This document shows positions 53,701-63,814 of a stretch of DNA of 64,000 nucleotides, one piece after another. The notes under the pieces were generated by a model. That model saw only the letters and a list, made by a program, of their open reading frames with translations, did not search any database and was not told the DNA's origin. Numbering within the stretch: position 1 is the stretch's first letter; every line of letters begins with the position of its first letter. Origin of the DNA: Argyresthia goedartella (lineage: Eukaryota; Arthropoda; Insecta; Lepidoptera; Argyresthiidae); contig OX463807.1 in NCBI GenBank assembly GCA_949825045.1, positions 37,220,749 to 37,284,748 of the forward strand, written 5' to 3'. A program made the translations under genes and the position numbers.

Positions 53701-56700
53701 CTCCACCTATGGTCTCCAACATTCCCTCCACCACCACATGGTCTTTCCTGCCTTCGTGGCTTACAGACCGAATCTTGGGCACTGTCATGCGCTACTTGCC
53801 TAAATGCCTATGGTCTCCAACAGTGAAAACCTTTGCCCAGCAGTAAGAATTTACATAAACAGGATCATATCTGGTCTACCGAGAGCAGACTGCAAAAGGT
53901 CCACTCCGCCGACGAAGAGTCTGTCCAACCAATCGCTTCGCATGATGACGCCGTTGTAACGAAGACACCGACCAAACGCTAAATTAATTAATCATCAAGC
54001 TAAATAAAAGAACTCACGGGTTCCCCTCATCAGGGTTGGGTGTCTGCATCCACTTGCTGTACTGCTCCTGCGCCTCCTTGATGCAGGGTGTGTATCCAGC
54101 GCGGCAGAGGAAGTTCTTGGTCAGCGTGCGGAAGTTCTTCCGCCAGTTCTCCTCGGTGTCCTTCTGGTCTTTGATCAGCTCTTCGTAAAGAGGACTGAGG
54201 AGGCTCCTTACGTAGGCCTGCAAACGGTTGGTGATAAGACAACCTGAGAGGTTATAACCAATTGTAGGCAAAAAATGCTGAAGAAGAAGAAAACTACCTA
54301 ATAATAGAGACTATGATTGAATTTGGCTTAGTCCATAATTCTAAATTTCTTTATTGCACACAAATAATACATAGACAACAAGATTCAAATAAAAATAGTG
54401 TACAATTGCGAGCTTATCTCTAATAAGAGATCTGTTCCAGCAACAAACATTTAAGGCTGAGATAGATCGATTGCTGAGCAGGGCTAGATCATTCAAGTTA
54501 GATAAGTATTTAAAACTCTGTAATTTGATAAATAAATAAAAAAAAAAAATGTATGTATACAACAATATAATTTACCTAGTACATATGTTAATTACAAATA
54601 TAAACTTAATATAGGAGTGCTTACATAAATTATATATAATAAACTCATACATGCTAAATATACTAATATATACATACTACCTCTATGTCTACAGAGAAAG
54701 GTAATGCTTCTTCACGCGATTTTTAAATACATTGAGAGAAGGTCTGTCCCTATCTGTTGAAGATGGTGCTGAGGAACGCATTCCGACAATTTGCGTCTTT
54801 ATTAGGGAGGAGTATATTACCAGCTGACGTCGCTAGGAAGAGAGTTGACGCACACATACGCAGACTAATCTGATCAAAAATATTTTTATTTCGCTTTGAG
54901 AAAAATGTCTTAGGTGAGACTTACCTGGAACTTCCCATGAATACACGAGCAGATCCGCCTGACGACATGGTCGATCATCGTGAACACGGGATCCCAGACT
55001 AGATGATGTCTCTCCTCCTTCAGGAACAGGGTCATATTGAGTGCTGTCGCGAACGACAGTTCACCAGCATAAGCCAGGTTCCACGCATCGTGGAGGATCT
55101 TGGCGCGAGTCAGCTCAGGGATCTGGGTTCGGTTCTCGCTTTGTAGGAATTTGAGAAGGAGATTCCAGTTGTCCTTGTCATAGTTTACGGGGAAGGGTGC
55201 TGTAATAAAATATCGTCATAATATACCATTGGATCAAAGTCAAAGTCAAAGTACTTTATTACTGTAGATATTTACATATACTTAGCAAACGTCATTTTTG
55301 CCTCTTCTCTACATTAAACCACTGTGGGAGAAGAAGGGCGTGGGAAGGATGGAGAGCTGATCACAAAAACTTTACCCTATACACCGCAGTGGGCAGAAAC
55401 AAGCTAACATTAAGAACAAACAGTTATCGACATAAGTATGAATTGAGTCGATTCTCGAATAGCAATTCAGGTCTTACCGATCTCCTCAGGATTGACCAGG
55501 ACAAAATGTTCCTTCCCCGGCATGTTCAATATATTCAGGTCTTTGTTATTCCGGATCCAGGCCAGGGGCGTGGTGTTGGTAAAGGAGAGCTGGTCTCCTC
55601 GCGCCAACACTAGTGGCGCCCACCAGGACAGCTTGCCGGTGGAGGACAGGTCGTGGGGACGTTCGCGAAGGTATACTTTCTGGGGGGAGATGAGCTCAAA
55701 AACAAACCAACATAGTGTAACGCTTTTTCCCATATGGGGGGCAGAGGATTTAAACCCATAAAGCCCATGTTTAGTCTCAATTTCATTATTATAAAATTAT
55801 TATAATTATGAATTGTAATATGTGACTTAGTTATTTTTAAATAGACTTACCATGTGTAATTAATAATTTATGAATTGTTATATTTATTTTAGCTGACATG
55901 TAAATTTATAATTTACCAATATGGTTATCTTAAATTATAACAACCCACCGTTTCTATTAATCACCATATTGAGCACATTTCCAAAATTACACCAACATAA
56001 CCAATATTTTGCTTAGCAAAAATGGAGCCTATGTGGATTCGAACCTGCTACCTCTAACTTATCTTATTTAGTCGTGACATGTAGCTATTTGTGCCATGTA
56101 ATACTCATGGATTACTTAAGAAATAAGCGTATCCTTGGTTTATCTAATGTCGAATAGATGGCATTGTATCTGATATATGATAGTCATCAAGGGTATCAGT
56201 TTCCTGCTCGGCTATCCTGTTAGTTCTTTAACAATTTAGTAGATGGCACTAGCCATAAAGATAACATAGCGTCACGCCTTTTCCCATACGGGGTGGCAAA
56301 GGCACAACTGTGCCTACTTTTAGCCAGCGATTCAATACTCCTTTATATTTTATACATTCGTATCAAGGATTTAACCACTTCAGAGGGCGCTTGTGTTGCA
56401 TTTTAGGGGGGTCATATGTGTCCAGACCTCGACCATACTACGCCACAGACTTCTTCTACATACCTGCCAAACCATTGCGGACTTCTGCTCGTAGTTCCTC
56501 TGGACAGTAATTAGCGGTAGCCTGTCCTTGTTGATCCAGCTCTCTGCGACAGTCTTCACGTCAATACCCTCGGGGATCCTGCCGTCAGCTATAGCGGCTG
56601 TGTTCAGAGCGCTCCAGATGTCGTCGCCAGAGAAGGTCTTGAATTTGCTGCAATTAATTTTGAGTTTATTACATCAAGTGGTGTAGCAGAATTTTATTTC

Positions 56701-59700
56701 AGCGCTGTTGCCGATTCGGGAATAATAGGAATTCCTACTTATCTTAACAATGGCTGTTTATTCGTAACATGCCTAGCTTATTACACAATAGTAACGTATT
56801 ATCTGTGGCGTAGTACTACCAAGTGTAAGTGTAGGACCTGGATAAGGCTCTTGTGAGTCCAATAGCATAAGTGTGTGAACAATAGTGTGGAAGCAGTAGC
56901 TTCAGGGCAGATACAATGGCCAGATTTTAAGATTGAAAGAAAGTATGACCCTATGACGGATATAGGAACATTGTTCATTGACTTAAGGCTACTTGGCATG
57001 ATTGATAACGCACCGACTCTGAATGAAAGTCCTCAGCCCCTTCTTGAAGGTCTTCCCGCCGAGTGTGTAGTTGAACATACGGAACAATAGCTCGATCTTC
57101 GTGCTGGCGGTTTCCTGCTTCATGCCGGTGATGCGCGAGTGAGGATAGCGCTTGCTGAACTCGTAGTATAGGGAGTACAGCACCGTCATCGGCCATTTGC
57201 CTTCCATCTCGGAGCCGTCGTTGATCTTGGAAACAACAATAACAAAAGCATAGCGTCACGCATGCCTTTTGCCATAATGTGTGGCAGACACAATTATGCG
57301 CACGTTTAGCCAGTAAACTACACCATATTTGGTTTACACATAAATCGGTTAATATAAATAACAATATCTCGGTTATAACTAAAGGACAATTTAGAATTAA
57401 TATAAGAGGCAATTTAGACTCAACTGATGGAGTTCAGAACCGAATGGTATCTAGTTGTAATTCTTCATTGATCGGCGCTAGGAATCATAGTATAACATAA
57501 CATTTACATACAGGCACATACATTGCTTCTGGCCCCACACTAAGATACCCTGTGTCGCGGGAACCAGAAACAGCGACGACACACACATGTTAAAATCCTA
57601 GAACTGGGTTTTATTTTTAACCCACAGCTGGAATTCGAACCCAGGACCTCTCGCATGGAAGGCAGAGCCACAACCGCTGCGCCACAGATGTGGCCACGGA
57701 GTGCAAACGGAACCCGCCCTTTTAGGACAGTGGCCGGAATTCTGACGTAACTTTTATTTTGTGATAGTTCATAAAGACAGTAGTAAGATTTTGAAAATGG
57801 TCGGTTCGTTTTGATTGCTTTCGTGATTGAAATCAAATAATATTGTAACTATCTGTCCCCCAAACGCGAGAATTTGTTGTTCAAAATAGACCCCGCGATG
57901 CCGCGAGTGTTTTGTTGTGATATTTACCAGTTGTTTGAATTGCATCGAGTTTGTTATATCCTTGTGCATGTGTTTGTTTGTCACAGCTAGCTCGGCTGGT
58001 TTAAATCACGAGTTGTTTATTTAACTACGTGTGAATTGTGTTCTACTGGTCAGCGTCTACGTCATGTTTATATTTAAGAAAAGAACATTTGCATGACGTA
58101 GATGGAAACATCCATCAAGCCTTTATGATGGTACGTGGGACGGTTTAGTAATACCTAATCAATTTATTATCTTGTCATATGTTTAACATTGCGCTCTTTC
58201 TTTTATAGTCGGGTTACAAAATATCTTCACTCCTTGTGCCAGATTGGGAGTTAAAGTCGAACACCAGGTCAGGTCACTTTCAGTTATAGTTACGGGTGTG
58301 TGTTTGTGTGTTTAAACCTCTTTTACCTTAAAGGCAGTCTCCGCAGCCAGGTAGCCAACCAGCGCCTTGTTGAGATGGGCATCAGACCACCAGGCGGGGG
58401 TGGCCAGGGCCCCCAGCCATTGGTATGACAACTCCTGTGCCAGATGTAGGTAGCCCCGGCTAGTGAGGTCGCTCTCTCTGTTCAGAAATAATAAAATCAT
58501 GAGTTGATTACTGTTTACAAATAATAAATTACATAAAGGGGCCTACAATGTTATAAAGTCAGGCCATTTTTTATCTGGAAAATAATATTTTAAAAGAAAG
58601 CCCTTGTAAAACATATCCATGCATTTTTCGACTAGAAAGTACAGAAGAAGAAAGCTTGGGGAATCTTGTTATTATCGCCTACATCGAGTTGCTGCTGGGC
58701 ATGGGTCGTTAATCCTCACAGTATAACTGGATGCCGTTGGTACGGGACCAACGGCATCCAGTGATATTCCGTCGACTCAATGATATCAGGATCCAGGTTG
58801 TTGGTACTCAAGAACTAATTAGGATAAGAGCATACAAACTTGAAGACAATCAGCCCCCAATTATCCGCGGGCCTGACGCCCATGTATTTGGGCAGCGCGA
58901 CGATGTCCAGCTTCTTCAGCGGTAGCGGAACCTTCCAGAACTCTGCGATCTCCGTGAGGACGCGTAGCACTGAGCTGGAGACTGCCTCCAGCGCTGGCAG
59001 AATCTCCGACCGACCCCACACGCGGAGCTCTGAGGGGCGAAAAAGAGAGAAATCTCAGAACAAACAAAATAAAAAATGCTTTAAGGCTTTTCTCACACGA
59101 TTTGTTCACTCAATTTCGGGCCAACATTTATCAAGCCCACGGGAGTGTCAGTCTGTGAATCAATCAAACATAACTTATACAAGGGTCCCGGGTTCGAGTT
59201 CCGGTGGGGGCAAATATTTGTTTGATGAGAACGGATGTTTGTACCCTAGTCATGGTTGTTTATCTATCTAAGTATAATATTTATCTATATAAGTATGTGT
59301 ATCGTTGTCTAGTACCCAAGATACAGGGAATCCTAGTTTGGGGCTAGATCAATGTGTGTAAATAGTGTCCAAGGTATTATTATTATTATTATTATTATCA
59401 CAAGTATTCTTTGAAATCAATGCATACCAATATCATTTCCATTCTTATCAGTGTACTGAGTGGAGTTGCCAACTTGCTTGAGGTCCGCAATGACTAGGCC
59501 GAGCGTGAAGGTAGACATTGGAGGAGTCCGCTCGAAGTGATCCCACACGGAGTCTGGCTCTCCGGTACTGTAGATTAAACAGACGGTATGGTCAATTTAC
59601 TCATGTTACCACAACATGTACAATGTTCGACTGGATCTGGAAGAAAGACGAAATAAGGGGTAAGAAAGAAGAAAGAAAAAAGAAGAGAGAAGAAAGAAAA

Positions 59701-59815
59701 AGAAGAAAGAAAAGAAGAAAGAAGCAAGAAGCTGTCTTCTTCGATTGAAGAATTGTTTGTGATGATGACTCATGCGGCACGTGTGTGTGTGTTTGTTTGT
59801 GTGTGTGTGTGTGTT

Positions 59816-59867
<52 letters not shown>

Positions 59868-59958
59868 TGGGTGTGTGTGGGTGTGTGGGTGTGGGTGGGT
59901 GTGTGTGGGTGGGTGGGTGTGTGTGTGTGTGTGGGTGGGTGGGTGGGTGTGTGTGTGT

Positions 59959-60054
<96 letters not shown>

Positions 60055-60058
60055 GTGT

Positions 60059-60097
<39 letters not shown>

Positions 60098-61254
60098 TGT
60101 GTGTGTGTGAGGGTGTGTGTGTGTGTGTGTGTGAGGGTGTAAGGGTGTGTGCATGTGTTTATGTGTGTGTGAGTGCATACTCACATTTCCTCGCTGCGAG
60201 CAACCGGCATATTGCTCAGTGCGAGCATGCTGCGTGGGCGCACGACGCTCAACTCGAAAGGAGTCTTGTACGCTGGCTCGTCGAAGCACGGGAACAGGCG
60301 GCGCGCGTTGTTGGGGCGAAGCTGGGTTGCTACCACTGTACTGTTGAATATTTTAACTTGATACATAACTTCAAGTATTTTCCCATAAGGTTGGCAGAGG
60401 CTCAGTATTACCCAAGTTTTGGCATAAATTGTAAACTACCATTTGGGGGTATCTCATCACCACACCCTGTAATCTACATAAAAGAAGTTCCGCGTAAGCA
60501 CACGCCGTCACACGCACATATTGCCGAGTTTCGGGGTGCAAAACTGAAGCAGGACATGTTTACCAATTCGCCCAGCCTGGCAGCCCGGTTCAGCCGAACG
60601 GCTGCGCTCGAGTGTGTTCATTCGAACTGTGTTGTAGACTTGTCTTGATTGTCCTGCTTTCTTACTCTTTTAAAGCCCCCGCATTCGCACGCTTGCCCGA
60701 CGCCTGAGCGGATATGCAACCCTAAAATTGAGCCAGAGTAGGTAATTATTGTTCAATCGGGGGCTTTGTTAACTTACTCAGTCTTATAATATTATGCTAT
60801 TGCCACAGTTCTACCGCTAAAATTAAAGGCACCATTCCGAGATGGCCGCAGACCACATCTGGAGATTGCAAAATACTCGAATAGTATCTAGCAGCTCGCT
60901 TATGACCTTTATACAATCTGAATTATCACTCATTCCTTTCCTTCTGCTCTTATCTTGTTCTTCTTCAGGTGCCATCTCCTATGAACTGTACCTCACGATT
61001 TTGATAAAGGTAATTTACGGTACTCAGCCATTATTTTTTTGTGAAAACCGAGTACTTACTTTTGAACTTCATTCTCATCCAAGTAAGTAGTCTTAAAGAA
61101 GGCTTCGGTGACAGCAGTCTGCATACGCCCGTTGAAGCTAAGGTCCAGCTGACCTGATCTTCCATTGGCGACCTCCTTCTTCAGGCGGATGGTGTAGATA
61201 GGCTTCTTGATATCTACGCTAGCAGATCTGATCTGCAGTTTTTCGTATGACTTC
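47466..61254 (-). CDS. M1 aminopeptidase N-like pseudoenzyme, last 13 exons
   Basis: Thirteen - strand exons with matching phases give about 820 codons; roughly 100-150 N-terminal residues lie beyond the right edge. Domains in order: end of the beta-saddle domain (GRMQTAVTEAFFKTTYLDE, ATQLRPNNARRLFPCFDEPA), the thermolysin-like domain, then the ERAP1-C-like helical domain from about codon 430. The catalytic signatures are lost with spacing kept: GAMEN reads RPADN (58860-58874), HExxH reads QELSY (58423-58437), and the third zinc ligand, normally Glu 18 residues on, is Lys (58366-58368). Only the HExxH Glu remains. The C-terminus (SSWLDDYLERVKA) lacks the Ser-rich hydrophobic GPI signal of gut aminopeptidases. 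No frame damage is seen, so it is probably a functional non-catalytic protein, perhaps a binding or carrier protein. Confidence 0.9.
48356..48502 (-). CDS. M1-like gene, visible exon 12
   Basis: Encodes LLNVTILEANGNFTESDLTL and GYNALFNFLTNNWDALK, typical helical repeat of the ERAP1-C-like domain. Confidence 0.88.
48776..48943 (-). CDS. M1-like gene, visible exon 11
   Basis: The acceptor GCCATCAG gives phase 2 entry and VSNQFICPVFKWGTKEEWEF, then SERTYLLKTLAGCP. An acceptor a few bases later (AATCAG) would break phase, so this start is chosen. Confidence 0.85.
49000..50061. other. M1 gene large intron, left part
   Basis: AT-rich intron sequence; a truncated copy of repeat family G (AACGGTCATGTGTGAGTC.., AAGGGTTCCGT) lies at 49888-49937. 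Otherwise nothing is recognised. Confidence 0.4.
50062..50188. repeat. 44-bp tandem repeat, about 3 units
   Basis: The unit CGTGACACCGACACCAGAGA followed by CACAAACACACAAGTTACGTGTTG starts at 50062, 50106 and 50150 with exact 44-base period. Confidence 0.92.
50378..50773 (+). repeat. AGGGTTCCGTA repeat (family G), copy 2
   Basis: AAACCGGTCAAGTGCGAGTC, AAGGGTTCCGTACC, GGGAGCCCCCTTAAATATTT, AGCCTGGTGACAGACGGACGG, ending GGGTACGGAACCCTAAAAAC. Opposite orientation to 36063-36482. Confidence 0.7.
50774..51920. other. Unassigned intron sequence, possibly LINE 5' leader
   Basis: GC-richer than its surroundings with no homology I can name. It precedes the basic ORF at 51921-52326 and may be that element's leader. 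Confidence 0.3.
51921..52326 (+). pseudogene. Basic ORF, possible LINE ORF1 fragment
   Basis: Open frame running RWAEKNQEKLKRRKQAHQER, then a Ser/Ala/Lys/His-rich stretch, then LAVALCRKDGLTMDKTLSSA. Past a break near 52326 the same protein may continue as VVWLLGKQEDLPKDPLKLIK (52359-52500). The build (basic start, then a small domain) resembles the first ORF of some insect non-LTR elements. I do not recognise it firmly, and no zinc knuckle is present. Confidence 0.4.
52512..52602 (+). repeat. SINE family B, 3' part
   Basis: GTCGCTGTTTCTGGTTCCC, ACAGGGTATCCTATTGTGGGG and GCCTGTACATAAATATTATG match the end of the copy at 57503-57697. Confidence 0.6.
52620..53780. other. M1 gene large intron, right part
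   Basis: No gene or nameable repeat, apart from the CTTTGCCCAGCAGT word near 53830 that matches the retroposon tail at 7172-7310. Confidence 0.35.
54018..54217 (-). CDS. M1-like gene, visible exon 10
   Basis: Encodes AYVRSLLSPLYEELIKDQKD, FLCRAGYTPCIKEAQEQYSK and NPDEGNP. It is separated from the next exon by the 5.1-kb intron, the largest of the gene. Confidence 0.88.
54335..54620 (-). repeat. Retroposon 3' tail in M1 intron
   Basis: AATTTCTTTATTGCACACAAATAA read in reverse is an A-rich end with an AATAAAG signal; the body behind it is degenerate. Confidence 0.4.
54925..55199 (-). CDS. M1-like gene, visible exon 9
   Basis: Begins APFPVNYDKDNWNLL (equivalent to the VNYD-x-x-NW start of the helical domain) and continues through RAKILHDAWNLAYAGELSF and WDPVFTMIDHVV. 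Confidence 0.9.
55235..55360 (-). repeat. Dispersed repeat F, copy
   Basis: Starts with (TCAAAG)n and TACTTTATTACTGTAG, followed by GCCTCTTCTCTACATTAAACCACTGTGGGAG. Inverse of the segment near 42160-42300. Confidence 0.5.
55478..55679 (-). CDS. M1-like gene, visible exon 8
   Basis: Encodes LSWWAPLVLARGDQLSF and HFVLVNPEEIG; typical domain III of M1 proteins. Ends in phase 1. Confidence 0.88.
55708..55790 (+). repeat. CGTCACGCC-type repeat, copy
   Basis: ATAGTGTAACGCTTTTTCCC, ATATGGGGGGCAGAGG; an eroded copy in an M1 intron. Confidence 0.45.
56266..56345 (+). repeat. CGTCACGCC-type repeat, copy
   Basis: ATAGCGTCACGCCTTTTCCC, ATACGGGGTGGCAAAGGCAC, TTAGCCAGCGATTCAATACTC; one of the best kept copies. 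Confidence 0.6.
56464..56647 (-). CDS. M1-like gene, visible exon 7
   Basis: Encodes KFKTFSGDDIWSALNTAA, DVKTVAESWINKDRLPLITV and QRNYEQK, the end of the catalytic-type domain and start of the small beta domain. Confidence 0.88.
57014..57225 (-). CDS. M1-like gene, visible exon 6
   Basis: Encodes INDGSEMEGKWPMTVLYSLY and TKIELLFRMFNYTLGGKTFK. The segment that carries the catalytic Tyr and KGA/KGG in active enzymes is not recognisable here (KQETASTK at that place). Confidence 0.88.
57246..57325 (+). repeat. CGTCACGCC-type repeat, copy
   Basis: ATAGCGTCACGCATGCCTTT, TGTGTGGCAGACACAATTATG, GCACGTTTAGCCAG, in an M1 intron. Confidence 0.5.
57503..57697 (-). repeat. SINE family B, full copy
   Basis: On the - strand: GTGGCCACATCTGTGGCGCAG, GCGGTTGTGGCTCTGCCTTC, box B GGTTCGAATTCC, a GGGTTAAAAATAAAACCC bridge, GTCGTCGCTGTTTCTGGTTC, ACAGGGTATCTTAGTGTGGGG and AATGTATGTGCC. 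It is the reference copy for the family in this window. Confidence 0.75.
58327..58477 (-). CDS. M1-like gene, visible exon 5 (zinc site lost)
   Basis: Encodes LAQELSYQWLGALATPAWW and SDAHLNKALVGYLA. The scaffold around the zinc site (QW-x-G-x-L-x-T-P-x-WW-x-D-x-x-L-N) is well kept, but all three ligands are replaced (His to Gln, His to Tyr, Glu to Lys). Confidence 0.92.
58840..59029 (-). CDS. M1-like gene, visible exon 4 (GAMEN site changed)
   Basis: Encodes LRVWGRSEILPALEAV, KKLDIVALPKYM and GVRPADNWGLIVFK. In active relatives the last segment is GAMENWGL; here only Asn and the WGL survive. Donor GTTTGT. Confidence 0.9.
59180..59399 (+). repeat. SINE family A, 5'-truncated copy
   Basis: Starts at the box-B end of the head (GGTTCGAGTTCC) and runs through the full body to an (ATT)n tail, 28 bases before an M1 exon. 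Confidence 0.7.
59428..59567 (-). CDS. M1-like gene, visible exon 3
   Basis: Encodes GEPDSVWDHFERTPPMSTFT and LGLVIADLKQVGN, equivalent to the W-x-x-F-x-x-T-P-x-M-S-T-Y-L segment of M1 enzymes. Confidence 0.9.
59640..59745. repeat. AAG-rich purine tract
   Basis: About 100 bases of AAGAAGAAAGAAAAGAAG-type sequence in the M1 intron, next to the TG array. Confidence 0.8.
59782..60176. repeat. (TG)n array of about 400 bp
   Basis: Almost pure TG repeat with GGTG, TTTG and GAGGG interruptions, in the intron between visible M1 exons 2 and 3. It yields long Cys-Val or His-Thr open frames by chance. It ends only 9 bases before the exon's donor site (60184-60179). Confidence 0.95.
60185..60340 (-). 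CDS. M1-like gene, visible exon 2
   Basis: Contains ATQLRPNNARRLFPCFDEPA, the hallmark pre-catalytic segment of M1 peptidases, then LALSNMPVARSEE. Donor GTGAGT at 60184. Confidence 0.92.
60365..61059. other. M1 intron sequence
   Basis: A partial CGTCACGCC-type repeat (TTTTCCCATAAGGTTGGCAG) at about 60375-60440. No other feature is recognised. Confidence 0.35.
61060..61254 (-). CDS. M1-like gene, first visible exon
   Basis: 195 bases, acceptor TTTCAG, donor GTAAGT. It encodes YEKLQIRSASVDIK to TYLDENEVQ, part of the N-terminal beta domain (SGQLDLSFNGRM). Enters in phase 2, so earlier exons exist outside the window. Confidence 0.88.
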
Positions 61255-61849
61255 CTGAAACAATAGGAATTAGAATAGGTTTCGATGACAATAGCTTACC
61301 AAAAATGGATTCACAATGTAAGACGCTAAAATAGGGTTTGAGGAAATATATTTTTAGATAAAAAGTATATAGAAAAAACAGGCAAGAGGCTTCTTCCCCA
61401 CTACTCAACTAAATTGCTGAACTTCATAAAGTTAAGCAGTGGGTAATACCAACTGCTCAACTGGTAATTGCTCAATTATGAATACCCGCTGATCAACTAA
61501 ACCTTCCTCCCAATGCTCAACTGGATTCCTCCAAGTTTTGATGCAATCAGAAGGGAAACAATGGACATAATCAGATGGAGCAAAAAGTTTCAGGATATAG
61601 TATATACTCATTATATTTAAATAAATGTACACGTTTTAGAAATTTTCATTTTAAGAATTAACCTCCTCCAACAGTCTTTTGGACTGGTACTTAATGGAAA
61701 GTTGAAGGGACATCGAAAGGGACCACCAGCTAAAAATCCATAAAATATTTTATTAAAATGTTAGGTATCCCATGGGTGGGTAGAAACCCGTGGGATAAGT
61801 AACCGTTTTACCCGTGGAACCACTGGCCCGCTTGGGTGGTTTTGCGCAT
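61255..61849. other. M1 intron, no further exon visible
   Basis: I searched the - strand for the N-terminal M1 exon (signal peptide, LP-x-x-x-x-P-x-x-Y-x-L) and did not find it. The sequence is AT-rich. Confidence 0.35.
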
Positions 61850-61879
61850 GTAACGAATGTGACACACAGCGACTCCAGT

Positions 61880-62773
61880 CAGATATGCATATTTTAAACT
61901 CATCATTACAAAGTATTACACGTATATGAGTCAGCACAATACGAAATTAAGGAACATGTGTCGGCTATGAATAGTTTGTTGGAGACGTGTAAGTATAATT
62001 ATGACACTTTCATATCTTTGACCGACAATCACATCTGTGAATGTAAACAAGCTCCAGCGGACTGTTCCGTGCCGACCGTGTGTCCCGCCGAGCAGCCGGC
62101 CGAACAGCTGATACTGACCCAGGCGCCGCCGTCAGTCGACTTGAGTACTAATAGTGTTATCAATAACGCCTCCTTCTCTCGGACAAAGGATAGGTATATA
62201 ATGTACAGCGATGAACTTGGAAAAAATATGGGTTTACAACTTAGTCAGCGCGTGGGCCAGGCAATATTAAATAACTGTATGCCTGGCGCCACATATTCAC
62301 AAATATTAAACAAAGTGTTGTCATCGCAGTTTTTAGAACCAACCACCCTAATTATTTTAATTGGTAGAAGGGAAAATTTATCTAAAAAACTAATTACTAA
62401 ATACTTTTCCAAATTAAATTCTTTACAAAATGTAGATAGAATAATCTTGTTTGCGTTTCCCTTCAGCCAATCTTTGTCACAACATGAAAATCATATAAGA
62501 CATGATTATAATACATTTATACACACATTGACATGTCGTCATACTGAAAAATTTCATTTCATAGACACCAATATTTGTATTGGAAAATATTTTTATTTGA
62601 CTAAGGATAGGTATTACCTATCTAGGTTTTATATAAAACAGATAGCACAGTCACTATCTTATTTTATTTTGAACTCAGTCATGTTTTTGACTAATGAAAC
62701 GCCTGCTTCTATTGAGCAGTGTAATAATAATGACATGTACTCCTTGGAATCTGTTCCAAGCTCTTTAAATTAA
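61880..62773 (+). pseudogene. LINE-5 ORF1 (SGNH-esterase-like)
   Basis: The frame lacks a good start and is probably 5'-truncated. The second half resembles an SGNH/GDSL hydrolase domain found in ORF1 of CR1-type LINEs: IMYSDELGKNMG (nucleophile Ser block), LIILIGRREN, and FHFIDTN near the end. The usual catalytic Asn/His context is altered. About 270 residues, ending LESVPSSLN. Confidence 0.5.
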
Positions 62774-62794
62774 CCCATAGGACAACAGAGAGTC

Positions 62795-63785
62795 AAATCA
62801 AATCAAATCAAAAATCATTTATTTCCATAGGATGTTGTTACATCACTTAGATCCGTCATTACATTTTTTTGGGTGAGTTCACTAACCCAATGGCGGAATC
62901 TGTGGAGAAGAGCTCACCGAAGAAACTCCACAGTCGTCGCATCTTTTGCGTTTCCTTTTTTAAATAAAATATTGTCAAATTACAAAATGAATGCTAATTA
63001 TATATCGAAACAGCCTGTTACTCAAACAATCTATTCCCATGGACATCTGTCCTCTAGTAATCAGATATCCTGTAGTAACCTTTTTTATACAATTTCTGTT
63101 TTATTATTATTTTAAACTTGTCTAAAGGTAAGTTTTTAATATCAGTAGGGACCTTATTGTAATAGCGTATACAAATTGCCTTTAAAAGAATTACTAATTT
63201 TATGTAGTCGGCTTACATAAGCAACCAACTTGTCTTTATTTCTAGTATTAAAATTGTGTATATCACTGTACTTCTGAAAATTAGTTATATTTCTTTTTAC
63301 ATACACAAGATTGTCATAGATATATTGAGACACAAATGTCAGAATATTGATTTCTTTAAACTTTTCCCTCAGTGACACTCTAGGCCCTAATCTATAAATT
63401 GCACGAACAGCCCGTTTCTGCAGAATAAATATACTATTAGCATTCGCAGCGTGACCCCACAATAAAATACCATAGGTCATTAGACTATGAAAGTAACTAA
63501 AGTAGACTAGTCTAGCGGTGTCTACGTCGGTAAGAGCTCTAATTTTTTTAACTGCGAACGCTTCCGAACTCAGTCTGTTCGACAATTTATTTATATGAGG
63601 ATCCCATTGTAGTTTGGCGTCTAAAGTAATGCCCAAAAAGACAGTCGACTGCACAAGGTCCAATCTCTGTCCTTTTATAAATATGTCTGTAGTTACCGGG
63701 TTCACATTGGGTAACACGAATTTAATACATTTAGTTTTCTTTTCATTAAGTAATAAATTGTTAACAGTAACTCTGGCAGTAATAT
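62795..63785 (-). mobile_element. Antisense LINE 3' end (LINE-4)
   Basis: The 3' end is (AATC)n-type tail ATCAAATCAAATCAAAAATC at about 62797-62816. The RT C-terminal frame spans 63717-63154 and continues upstream as VNNLLLNEKKTKCIKF to about 63780, where it is 5'-truncated. Confidence 0.65.
63154..63717 (-). pseudogene. LINE-4 RT C-terminal region
   Basis: A 187-residue frame with VFLGITLDAKLQWDPHI, SYFHSLMTYGILLWGH and FILQKRAVRAIYRLG. It is the LINE RT thumb/C-terminal region; the palm is missing by 5' truncation. Confidence 0.72.
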
Positions 63786-63814
63786 TAATATTTGTATAAA
63801 TATACCTTCATCTT

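Noticed and set aside
58861..59271. Open frames overlapping an M1 exon on both strands
   Set aside because: They are shadows; the exon frame with VWGRSEILPALE and flanking splice sites is the real one.
59606..60289. Long open frame of alternating His and Thr (and Cys-Val frames on the other strand)
   Set aside because: It is the translation of the TG/CA array; no start context and no conserved domain. The only real coding part there is the M1 exon at 60185-60340.
61432..61632. Candidate N-terminal M1 exon on the - strand
   Set aside because: No signal peptide, no M1 N-terminal motifs and no phase-2 donor; the start of the gene lies outside the window.
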